From Deinandra increscens subsp. villosa (Eukaryota; Streptophyta; Magnoliopsida; Asterales; Asteraceae): DNA of 64,000 bases. Below the pieces are notes generated by a model. That model was not told the DNA's origin. It did no database searches and saw only the letters and a program-made list of their open reading frames with translations. The translations under genes and the position numbers were made by a program. This document shows, in pieces, positions 53,760 to 64,000 of the stretch (position 1 is the first letter of the stretch; each line of letters opens with the position of its first letter). The stretch is from NCBI GenBank assembly GCA_039602395.1, contig JBCNJP010000028.1, forward strand, positions 992,001-1,056,000, read 5' to 3'.

Positions 53760-55849
53760 TCACAAATTATTAATTACAAATCAAATAAAATTCAATTACA
53801 AGTCAAATAAAAATGAAATAAAAATAAAAAATTAAAGAAAAGTACACTTCATACAAGCATTATTCTCAATTTAATTTTCAATCCGGGAGCCAACAGCACT
53901 ACCACGTGGTCTTCATCTTCAACTGTCCAGATTTGAGCTTAATTAGGACCATTTTTCTTGTATTCCTTCCTATACCAAAACATATAATTGATAATTAGGT
54001 TATGAAAATTGATCATAATATATATATATATATAGCAATTTTGAAATACTTACCACCATGATAGATATGGACTGAGGAGTGCCATTTTATTGCAAGTAGT
54101 ATGGGTCATCCGGTCCTACAATTCAATTGATTTCCAGATAACATTAGATATACAAATGAACTTAAAACATTCAGATGAACATCACATTAAGTTCTGGATC
54201 AACTACAAAGTCAGTTGAACTTTATTTGGTACACATCTCACCATTTATTCCAACAATCCCTAGCTAGCCCAAGTGTTTGAGGTACCAAATAACATTTAAA
54301 ATGGGAGTACATGACATTACCAAACATATTACTGTGAAACTATAGAACGGAATGAAACTTAACTCGTAAATATTTAACTTTTTCTTTTCAACCGCTTCAG
54401 ACGAGGTTGATCGACCACCGATTTCACGCCCTACAGTTCGATTAATTACTTTATGTAAATGAGCAATGAAACCGTTAATGAGTTTGACGAATACTAACCA
54501 TTGTGTGTATGTCAGCATGATTAGTGCTGTGGCTAGATCCAACAAAATCTCCTTAAAATTTACCTAGAACAATGTTTTTGAATTGGTAAAAAGTGAGAGC
54601 AAAATAATGACGCAGACCTATTATGAAAGTATTTGTTCTGTTTTTTTAATCTAACATATGTTGTTCCAGTTTTATTCATACAGATTATGTATATACTCTA
54701 TTTTTTTCATATTAACATACATTTTCAATGAATCATAGAAGAGCTCCATTTAACTCATAACTTTGTTCTTACATGAAGTATATATTCTTATGTACCAGGA
54801 ACTTGCATCTATTTGTGTTCTTCAGGAACAAGAGTTCATCCGGATTGTGTTCTTCAGGAACAAGAGTGTATGTTATTATAAGGTACTTGAAAATAGTATG
54901 ATTAAGGTGTGATGTAAAGAATTTACCTCTGTAGATGCCAGAGCATTAAGTTATTGTGGTAACGGTGTTCCAAGTGCAAATAGATGAGCTATAAGTAGAT
55001 CAAGTTTTTTTATCCGATTCTTCAATCTTTAGGAAGAGGGCCTTAACTTGTTCATTTTTTCATCCCTAAGAAGTCTCTCCTCTTTAAGTTCGAACTCAAG
55101 TTTTTCCAATTGATCATCAGTGTTGTTGGATCGATCCTTGAATTTTGTACAATTAACAGAATGTAGTTAGATGCTTTTGGGTGTAATTTGAACTAATGGT
55201 GGGAAATTCAATTTTTTTGGTGAAAATTTTTAATTAAAAGGGGGGGGGGGGGGGGAGGATTGTTCAAACTGATAATAAAACACAAAATTAATATAAACAA
55301 TATGTATATTAAACATAATTAAACCTAAAATTAAACATAAACATAATTAATTAATTAATTAATTAAATGTCTCCACGTGGCTCTTCCGGCGGGTTCTTCT
55401 TCAAGATGAACTTCATCATCCAGTTCGTAAAAGTCTTCAAGTGCCTCTTCTTGTGGGTTTGCAGGTTCTTCTTCAAAATGAGCTTCATCCTCTTGAGGTG
55501 TTGAAATAATGAGATTGTGAAATTGTACGAGTATATCAATTACGGTTGACATAACTGTGATCCTTTAAGCAGATCTGGATGACGATCGGAGTTAAAAGCC
55601 CTAATAAAATTATGTTTTAATATTAATTTTATTATTTTCTTTTAGATATAATAATAGTAAACAAGATATTAATAACACGTGCTTTGTGGCCGTGATAACG
55701 CAACTACAAAAAACAGTGAGATTACTAAAACACAACTCAAAAAATGAAAATGATAAATTACTATACAATTCAGAACATTATACGAAAAGACCGCCATGTT
55801 GCGAATTTCTCATGTATAATAATTTGTTTCCAAAAATATTAAACGACGT
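53760..55849. other. AT-rich interior, no recognised gene
   Basis: A G16 run (55240-55255), a TA microsatellite (about 54019), and a 32-bp duplication with TTGTGTTCTTCAGGAACAAG (54813, 54845). Two minus-strand ORFs might be exons of an element gene: 54264-54545, and 55355-55552 with the repeated acidic block HFEEEPA / HLEEEPA. I recognise neither. Confidence 0.35.
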
Positions 55850-56368
55850 CCAATTAGGATGGCGAGGAGCAATTAGGACCAACCAGATTCAATGAGGACT
55901 AAATACTGACAATTAGCGTCATTAGGGATACTTTAGTGAAGACTAGTTATCGTCAATTAATATGGTCATTGAATACGAATTAAGACAATTCAATGAGAAT
56001 GCCGATTATACTCATAGGACTGATAAGGACGGAGCATGATGGAAGTGACTAATGAGGATCGATGATCAAGTATGACCAATTAGGACTAATTGGGGCCAAT
56101 TAGTTTGAATGAGGACCAATGATATCAATAAGGGTAAATCAAAGTTAGTGATGGTCGGTTAAGACCAATTAGGTTCAATTAGAGTCAATGAGGACCCATT
56201 AGGACCAATGATGGTCGAATATGCTCGATTAGGACCAATAAGGATGAATTATGACTTATTAGGGCCAGTTAGGACCGATGAGGGCCAATGAGACAGAATA
56301 AGTACCAATATGGCTCAATTCGGGTTAATGAGGAGCAATTTGCACAATTTGGACCAATAAGGACCAAT
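55850..56368. repeat. decamer repeat array, right (ATTAGGACCA type)
   Basis: Dozens of 10-bp variants of ATTAGGACCA and ATGAGGACCA, more degenerate at the left and running into the gap. The orientation is opposite to the array at 52276. Confidence 0.8.
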
Positions 56369-56868
56369 NNNNNNNNNNNNNNNNNNNNNNNNNNNNNNNN
56401 NNNNNNNNNNNNNNNNNNNNNNNNNNNNNNNNNNNNNNNNNNNNNNNNNNNNNNNNNNNNNNNNNNNNNNNNNNNNNNNNNNNNNNNNNNNNNNNNNNNN
56501 NNNNNNNNNNNNNNNNNNNNNNNNNNNNNNNNNNNNNNNNNNNNNNNNNNNNNNNNNNNNNNNNNNNNNNNNNNNNNNNNNNNNNNNNNNNNNNNNNNNN
56601 NNNNNNNNNNNNNNNNNNNNNNNNNNNNNNNNNNNNNNNNNNNNNNNNNNNNNNNNNNNNNNNNNNNNNNNNNNNNNNNNNNNNNNNNNNNNNNNNNNNN
56701 NNNNNNNNNNNNNNNNNNNNNNNNNNNNNNNNNNNNNNNNNNNNNNNNNNNNNNNNNNNNNNNNNNNNNNNNNNNNNNNNNNNNNNNNNNNNNNNNNNNN
56801 NNNNNNNNNNNNNNNNNNNNNNNNNNNNNNNNNNNNNNNNNNNNNNNNNNNNNNNNNNNNNNNNNNNN
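56369..56868. other. assembly gap (500 N)
   Basis: Exactly 500 N of unknown true size, placed inside or at the end of the decamer array. Confidence 1.
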
Positions 56869-58649
56869 AGACGCTCACTCCGGTGTCACCCAGTGTTGGG
56901 ATGCCATTGCCCAGATGGGATGGCGACACCCCCGCTATGCCAGAAACCCTAGTGTACAGGCGCCTACCCTTCCGGTCCGCACGAACTTCTAATATCCGAT
57001 TAACTTGGTATTTTCAATACTTCATTATTTATTCATTTTAACTTCATATACACTTATTATATGTATAAACATGTTACCATATCAAAATTCAAGTCCCTAA
57101 ACCCTCCGGATTATTTTATATTAAATATTCTTATTTCAAAACCCTAATTTCATGAAATTCTTGTTTTATTATCAAAAATCATTTTTAATCAAAACCATCT
57201 TAGGTTATTATCCATTATAACATTTTATAATATCCTTTAAAATGGCAAAGCTTAATTCAAAACCGTTTACTTGATTTGGGCAGAACAACGACATGAAAAC
57301 CCTAATTTTGACCTGTTAACAAAACCTTCACCAAACCTTTTCCAATTGTGAAATAAACTTAGGGCTTTCTTAAAACACATTAAATTAGGATTACCTACAA
57401 AAATTCAGACCCAAATTCCCACCCGATCACCCGATTTTGACAAAACAAGCTCAAGAACCCTAATTTTGCATCATTTCTAAAAAGCATACTTAGAGATTGA
57501 ATTTACAAAAACTGAAAGAGGTTATTGTTAAGCATACCAAATAATGGTTGACTGCAGAAATTAGGCTCCTAATTCCTCCGGGATTGCTCGTATTGCTCCG
57601 GTGAAGATTCCGGCCAAAAGAGGGTTTTTATGTGTGTATTTTGGCGAATTGGTACCTAAAATCGAATAATTTGGTCCGTATTTATAGCCATGGAGGTCGC
57701 CTAAGGTTGCTACGAGTGTCCTTGGTGATTCAGCTTCAAAAACGACGCGTATCCATGGTCAAATCGTCAAAACTTGGCCTGCACGTCGAAGAACTGCGCT
57801 GCTGTCACGATTCTGGTCGCCCACGGCTCGCGTATCGCGCAGAACTCCCTGTCCCCCTCGCGTACCGCCTGGCAATTTTGCCAGAATGACAGTTTTGGTC
57901 CCTTAGCTTTTTATTTACATTTTAAGCCCCTGTTCTTCTATGAATTGTTATTTTATACTATAAAACACTTAAGGGTATATTTATGAAAGTTTCTAAGGCT
58001 CGGGACATGCTCGATGATATACGTACATATACGTTTCATAACTTTCAATTATTGACGCTTTTAGTCCCTTAACTTTTATTCTAGGCTTATTACCTTTGTA
58101 TCTTTCGATGAAGCTATCATTTTATGTTCCATAACTTTGTAAAACATAATTCTAACATTCTCGAGGGTTCGGGTTATGTATATTAATATATATACACATA
58201 TATACATATATTATTACATAGTTTACACTTTCTACCCTCTAACTTTGCAATATTCATCATTTTATGTCACGAATCATGTTAGGACATATCCTTGCTATAT
58301 CTTAAGCCTTAAAATACTTACAAGAACTATAGCCATGTATAATATCTATATTGCTTGTAACTTTGCATAAATTACGCTTTTGGCCCTTTTACTTTTTCGT
58401 TAACTATTAACATGCAATTCTATACGTATTTTCTTATCAATGGTCTATGCTATTCACATAAGCATGTATTCATGATTTAAACACGTATACGAGACGTAAT
58501 CAGTCATGTCTCATCATTTCTAAGCCCGTTTATCATATAAACACGTGCTTTATTCATTTATTACCATTTCTAACTCATATTTACAATAAAGCACATAGGT
58601 AAATATTTTAAGATACGAACTTACCTAGACGAAAATATCGGGGTGTTAC
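56869..58649 (-). repeat. gypsy-type LTR (start seen, far end in gap)
   Basis: On the minus strand it begins TGTAACACCCCGATATTTTC at 58649, a common chromovirus LTR start. It is non-coding throughout. It holds CTCGCGTATCGCG and CTCGCGTACCGC near 57830-57870, a motif shared with 60516-60534. No PBS or PPT was confirmed at 58650. Confidence 0.5.
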
Positions 58650-58659
58650 ATGATCTCCC

Positions 58660-58690
<31 letters not shown>

Positions 58691-59340
58691 AAAAGTTGAG
58701 GACCTCAATTAATGCTTTATGGTCGGCGAAGACCGTTGAAACGGTGATTCATTTGTGGTTAATATTTCTTGTAAACGGCAACTCATTAGTCTACATGTCC
58801 AAGCAGAGACATGCTATAATATATAATAAATATCAAGATAGTTATAACCATTTAAATACGTTTTTAATTTTAAAAAAATCAACATACACATGGCCCTATT
58901 CTCGTTATATTCAAGACGGCGCATCTCCCATGTTAAAGACGGCGCATCTCCCATGTTAAAGAAACGTAGAACATTTGGAGCCCAATTCTCGTTATATTCA
59001 AAATTTTATACTGGCTTCTCTACTGGTCGAGGGATTTCGTCTGTGATGTCGAATGAATTAGAAGAAGATCCGATTTTACCAGTGTTTTTTTATGACATTT
59101 TTCCTTTGAAAGCATTTACTTGAATACCGTAAAGAAGAAAATTTTGGCATGACCTATTTGTAAGTTCATAATCCTTACGAATGTACTTGTTTTTATCAAC
59201 ATGAACAAACTTTCTAAAAACCAAGAATTTGATGGAGTTTAACTCCACATAACAAAAGGGTTAACATGACCCTTTTACAACTAGATTAATCATCCTCATT
59301 ATTAAGTTATAAGACGACTAACTTTTAAAATAATTTGATA
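58650..59340. other. intergenic; short duplications only
   Basis: A TA microsatellite then a T-run at 58662-58690. AAGACGGCGCATCTCCCATG is duplicated in tandem (about 58914 and 58937), and TTCTCGTTATATTCAA occurs on both sides. No gene was recognised. Confidence 0.45.
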
Positions 59341-59759
59341 AGAGTGTTCGGTTCTTGCGGCATCACAATGATTGTGTCCCGGGATGCTTCGGCAAATCAC
59401 CTATCACAAACACCAGTAACACGTTAGTGTATGTGATAGTCAACAAGGTAACTACATATGATCATCAACAATACAAACAACAAATAAACTTAATGAGGTA
59501 GGGATCCATCGCGTGTCGTGAGGGTCCAATCTCATTTCATCATGTGTCGCCAATGGGTTAGCATATAGTGACTGTGCCCAGGTGACATGAACTTTCTGGA
59601 TTTTGTTCTAGATCCGAACTTTGTCTAAATATGGGTTTTCCCAACTTATCTTTGGCCTGCACCCTAAGTTTTAACCTGCAGTCAACTTCCACTACAACTT
59701 TCTTTTTTTAGAGTTACTGTAATCCTATACAACGGTCCATTTATCATTTTCAACCCAAC

Positions 59760-60390
59760 AATGTTCATCAATTAACAACTTGATTATTTAGGGTCACTAT
59801 GATCCTAAATTACAACAAGGTTCATTGATTTATCAACTTGATTATTTGAGGTCACTATGACCCTAAATCACATTCCATTTATAATTTCCAACACAACATT
59901 GTTCAGCAATTATTAACTTGATTATTTAGGGTCACTATGATCCTAAATCACAACAATTATCATCTTTAACACAACAATGTTCAACAATTATCAACTTAAA
60001 TATTTAGGGTCACTAAGATCCTAAATCACAACAATTATCATCTTCAACACAACAATGTTCAACAATTATCATCTTGATTGTTTAGGGTCACTATGATCCT
60101 AAATCTCAACAATTATCATTTTCAACACAACAATGTTCAACAACTATCAACTTGGTTATTTAGGGTCACTATGATCCTAAATCTCAACAATTATCATTTT
60201 CAACAGAACAATGTTCAACAATTATCATCTTGATTATTTAGGGTCACTATGATCCTAAATCTCAACAATTATCATTTTCAACACAACAATGTTCAACAAT
60301 TATGAACTTGATTATTTAGGGTCACTATGATCCTAAATCACAACAATTATCAACGTATCCTAAATCACAACAAGGTTCTCATTTCAACTG
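59760..60390. repeat. 78-bp tandem repeat with a hairpin in each unit
   Basis: GTCACTA recurs at 59931, 60009, 60087, 60165, 60243 and 60321, 78 bp apart, with two less regular copies before. Each unit has ATTTAGG...CCTAAAT around GTCACTATGAT, and AACAATTATCA plus CAACAATGTTCAA. Confidence 0.9.
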
Positions 60391-60515
60391 ATCATTTCCT
60401 GCCATAATTCACCATTAACTCGTTAATTCTTGTGGCCTGTAAACAACAACTTAATATAACTAACTGACTAGGAGTACAATAAACAACAAGAAACAACAAA
60501 ATCAGACAGAGCTAC

Positions 60516-60599
60516 CCCTCGCGTATCGCGAGGGAAGCTCCATGTACCGCGAGCAAACTAGGCGTATTGCTTGGAACTAGCTTTGTTCCAAGCGATATG
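60516..60599. repeat. two strong inverted repeats
   Basis: CCCTCGCG-TAT-CGCGAGGG (60516-60534) is perfect. GCTTGGAAC (60569-60577) pairs with GTTCCAAGC (60585-60593), and the stem extends to 15 bp (60563-60599) if G-T pairs are allowed. Confidence 0.85.
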
Positions 60600-62366
60600 C
60601 TTGGAATGAATTTTTCGGGGATCCGACTAAACTCCAAGTTTTCCATACATAGTTGAAATTCGCATTTCCAGGTTCTACCAAACTTTCAACATGTATATGT
60701 TTCTTTTCCCCTCTTTGCAACAACCATCAACAACGATGATTTATTTAAGTAGAAAACCACATGATTCTATCATTGCATTATGGGTTTTGATATAAAACTA
60801 GAAACTTACCCTAATCGACCCAACCCATTGACCCGTTAGGATTAATTCACACTAACAATCCAATATGCTTCGTTTCTCCACATTACTTAATAAGTAGACG
60901 TTACCTGCAACATCTAAACTTGAATTTATACAACCAATTTTCGTTTATTGATATAAACACATTACAAACAACACATCAACTACATAAGTGGAACAAGTCA
61001 CCTAGATGTTTAGCGTTCTATCCAGGTGGCTCTTCCTAGTATGGCCAACTACCATCAACTATCATATTTGGATGCAGGGATCCTTAACTCTTATTTTGGG
61101 GTGTAGAGTGATTATCGCCCCCATTAACTCCCCAAATACATCAACACATCATATGGGTCAAAGACCCAAACTTTTAGTTTGGTGTTGTATATGATCTTCA
61201 TTCTCACAAACCATTAACAACAGCTTGAGGGAATCAATCCCAACTAATATCCATTCTGCTACGCATCATAGCCGATGATTTCATCTTATAAGGTAGGATA
61301 AAATTATCAAAGATAGGCACCTACCTTATTGTCATGTAGCATAGTTATAACTTACCACCAGAGGTCATGAATATCATAACAATTATACATCAACATGTGT
61401 TACTTACCAACAAAATTTGACAACTATTATGCTAAGCTATAATGACGGTTATACTAAAAAAATCTAGCCACAATGCCACTTACTTTGTAACAAAATAAAA
61501 TACAACTTTAGTGTTACCTGAAATCCTTGCGTTGAAATTTCCATGATAGCATGAATTTCCTTCTTGACCACTACGGCTATTTGACAACACACTTAGGACT
61601 TCCCAATGACATTTGTTTCTGGAATTCAACACCACATAACCATTTTTACGTCATCTTTAGGTATCTAAGCAATATTCACATGACATCTTTATATGAGTTT
61701 GCTTAGGGTACTTACTACATTATCACATTCTAAGATGATCCCATACACAAGTTAGGGTTAGAAATCATAAAACATTAACATACTATTTAACCCAATATGT
61801 TCTTGAACAAATTCAACTTATAGCCTCAAAACAACATTTAAAACTCAAAATGATCAACATATGTAAGGTTTACAACTAAAGAAACACCTGAATTTATGCC
61901 AAATTTTAGATTTCATAAAACCCCAATTCGAACCTTAATCTAGACAACAATGATGAGTAAAGTGAGGTTGAAGATGGTCACCTCATGGATCCGAAATCCT
62001 TTAAGTCGCAAGTTAGAACCAAATTTGTATCCATAACCATCAATTTCTATCATCTTCTCCCATCTTTTAGAGCAAGAAAAATTAGTTAGGGTTTCTCCCG
62101 CCCTCCCCTTCACGTTTTCTTCTCTCTTTTCTAGGTATTTACAATCTAGCCCTGCCTCTTTCATCATTTAATTAATTTTAGTCATTTCTTGAATTCTACA
62201 CAACGCACCCAATTGTTTTTTGTTTTATTATAAGTTACCACTAACTTTGTAAAGATAAAACCTTTTTGCATATAATTATGGGTTTATTTAAATAACATAA
62301 CCTACCCACTAACTTCAAGTAATTAATTTAATCAATTTACAATAAAATGGATTTCGGGACGTTACA

Positions 62367-62619
62367 CTATTGCAGGAGGGAGTGTTAGGACGATCGTTAT
62401 CGGGGGAAGGACGGTCATCGACGACCGTTGGGGGGTACGTGGCACGTTATTATTGAATTAGATAAACGGTGATCCGACCTTTAACGGTGCTCAGGGACGA
62501 CCTGATCCGATGGCTATATTGAAACCCAAAATTTTCAAATGGTCAAATTGAGACCATTAACCCTCAAAACGGTTGTTTTTCCCACATTACTACATAGTTC
62601 TTTCCTTACTTTGATTTGC
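62367..62619. other. unassigned
   Basis: Purine-rich GGAGGGAGTG, then GACGATCG / GACGGTCATCGACGACCGT (inverted repeat). No gene. It may be part of a LINE 3' flank or a terminus of another element. Confidence 0.3.
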
Positions 62620-63540
62620 AGGATTTACTAGCGGCTAGCTCTGTTATTATTTACCTTTTTGATTCCCCCATACGTGGTAGTCTTAAGCTTACATTTAATT
62701 TTGTTTGCACGACCAACAAAATAATATATACACATCAGAGAAAGCCCCATAAAGGGGACAAAACACCAGAATCACAGAAACCACAACAAACCAAGAAAGA
62801 CAAGAAAAACCCAACAAAAAAAACGAATTAAGTTACACCATCAAGATCAAATGTGCACCAACGATCTCAAGAGATACCAAGCTTCGACCTGTTACGCAAC
62901 CAAAGAAACCTAAGGACCTTGATATCCTCAATGATCTTCGATCTAGAAATCGGGGAATTATTGAAGACGCGAGCATTCCCATGCTTCCATAGGCTCCAAA
63001 TAGCCATCATGACGATAAGATGAAAAACTTTCTTCCAAACATAAGAGCCTCCAGCGTACCGGTGAAGCTCAAGGAGGTCTTTAATACTAAACATAAACAG
63101 ACCATAGGTACCACACGATTGACCGACAAACTCCTAAATAGATTTGGCCAAGCCACATGAAATGAATAAATTCTCCGCGGATTCTTCAAAGGTGTGGCAG
63201 AAGGGCATAATGAAGAAGGTAGTTGAATATTCCTATGCCGTAGGTTGTCCATAATGGGGAGACGGTTCAGAAAAACTCTTTAAGCCATGAACTGACTTTT
63301 TAGGGACCCAGTTAAGCCACTCAAAATGTTGCTCAGGGACTAATAGGACAAGCGAGTGTAAGCTGGAGTTAATGCTCCTGACAGAAAACACACCAGAGGG
63401 ATCCATATCCCATCGCCAAAGATCCTTTGCCACCTGCATAAAACGTCGACCAAGCAATAAATTAAGGTTATTGAACTTCGTCAAATCCGAGATAGACTCC
63501 AAATCCCTAGACCAATCAGGAAACTACATCCAAAGATCAC
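62620..63540 (-). pseudogene. LINE ORF2 C-terminal part (zf-RVT region) and 3' UTR
   Basis: On the minus strand: LWRWDMDPSGVFSVRSI, FEWLNWVPKK, MDNLRHRNIQLPSSLCP (zf-RVT), then VFHLIVMMAIWSLWKHGNAR and the end TFDLDGVT at about 62834. These are the classic blocks after RT in plant LINE ORF2. Breaks: frameshifts near 63240 and 63090, and TGA at 62869-62867 where a Trp is usual. The sequence from 62833 down to about 62620 is probably 3' UTR. RT itself would lie right of 63540 but is not there: the aORF sequence begins instead. Confidence 0.8.
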
Positions 63541-63644
63541 CATGAATGGTGATCCGGTCAGCAACAAAGTTTTTCTTCAATCACCATAACATAATTCCGA
63601 TTCATACTCAATATTCTCCAACAATTTCTCAAGTCATTCATTCA

Positions 63645-64000
63645 ATGGCACCTAAAGCCAAAAGGGGGAATCTTTATCAGAAATGTTTCATGCCGACCAC
63701 AACACGGTGGCATTGTTATCCAAGACTGACAATAACACTATCTACCATGAGATGATAGATTTCTTAAAAGCTTCTCACATACACTATGCGCTGAAGATAT
63801 ATCCAGACATATGTAAGAATTTCATTGTGGAATGTTGGTTGAATGCGTCAAGAGTCAAAAACGCTAAAGGAGTGTATGAAATACATTTGACTGTTCAAGA
63901 AACTGAAGTGGTCATTACTGATGAAGTCATCAGAACACACCTCCGCTTTAACGACAAAAATGGATTCAGGGAAGTCCCTTCTTCTGAATATCTTGCCACC
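63645..64000 (+). pseudogene. aORF copy 3, N-terminal part, runs off the window
   Basis: ATG at 63645 (MAPKAKRGNLYQ). After a frameshift near 63690 the frame continues IYHEMIDFLKASHIHYAL, FIVECWLNASRV and VVITDEVIRTHLRF to the window edge. Spacing and residues match aORF copy 2 (FLRRSRIPYA, ILEFWNTA, VEVTEADIRRVL). The 5' leader (63560-63644) is AT/CA-rich. No pol is seen to its left, so it is a separate fragment or a recombinant. Confidence 0.65.

Larger units (their letters stand above)
59340..62366 (-). repeat. second gypsy-type LTR or LTR-like block (left edge unknown)
   Basis: The right edge ...TTTCGGGACGTTACA at 62366 is TGTAACGTCCCGAAA on the minus strand, again a chromovirus-style LTR start. 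The block contains the 78-bp hairpin array, the CTCGCG palindrome and AT-rich DNA without genes. The left edge is a guess. Confidence 0.4.

Noticed and set aside
59760..60390. CRISPR array
   Set aside because: Units are whole tandem repeats with no unique spacers, in eukaryotic nuclear DNA inside LTR-like sequence.

Overview
This is nuclear DNA from a flowering plant. The evidence is a four-exon class III peroxidase gene, plant-type transposon lineages (hAT, PIF/Harbinger, plant LINEs, Ty3/gypsy, Ty1/copia Sirevirus-type), primer sites matching initiator tRNA-Met, and an AT-rich background. The TE repertoire suggests an Asteraceae-like eudicot, but that is inference only. Two runs of exactly 500 N (4926-5425 and 56369-56868) are assembly gaps of unknown true size.

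Layout. 1-1851: hAT transposase pseudogene with a 125-bp tandem array in its intron. About 2080-4925: end of a minus-strand LTR element with a spliced, plus-strand (antisense) Transposase_28-like ORF. 5426-8492: deletion derivative of an LTR element carrying a large ORF of unknown function (aORF), inserted in the RT gene of a minus-strand gypsy element (8493-about 15310). 15311-17235: 3' part of a minus-strand Sirevirus-like copia element. 17236-about 24575: second minus-strand gypsy element, split in its protease by a 2.55-kb solo LTR with a TAGTA duplication. 24802-25101: pseudogene of the complex I subunit NDUFS5. 25863-27533: the only gene that looks functional, a PRX72-like secreted peroxidase. 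27937-29740: broken Harbinger element. 29995-30994: 1000-bp element with long terminal inverted repeats enclosing an 82-codon open frame. 32330-51461: one LINE, itself split by a 14.1-kb Sirevirus-like copia element (33472-47614, TSD TTGGG) and by a 2.2-kb non-autonomous copia element with unlike LTRs (48429-50672, TSD ATTAT). 52276-56368: CACTA-like and decamer repeat arrays. 56869-62366: gypsy-type LTR sequence with hairpin arrays. 62620-63540: LINE end on the minus strand. 63645-64000: start of a third aORF copy.

How the parts relate. Apart from the peroxidase almost everything is transposon, and most coding copies carry stops or frameshifts, many explicable by C-to-T transition. The most unusual signals are non-coding. 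In the copia elements, between pol and the aORF or 3' LTR, lie tandem stem-loop units of about 60 nt. Their outer and inner stems change sequence while pairing is kept, and several are capped by GNRA tetraloops. The same elements carry many copies of a 17-bp palindrome, CCGAAC-N5-GTTCGG, in LTRs and flanking non-coding DNA. Other LTR families here carry their own short-motif arrays (GCGAAACT; CTCGCGTATCGCGAG). All structure and homology statements come from reading by eye; nothing was searched or folded computationally.
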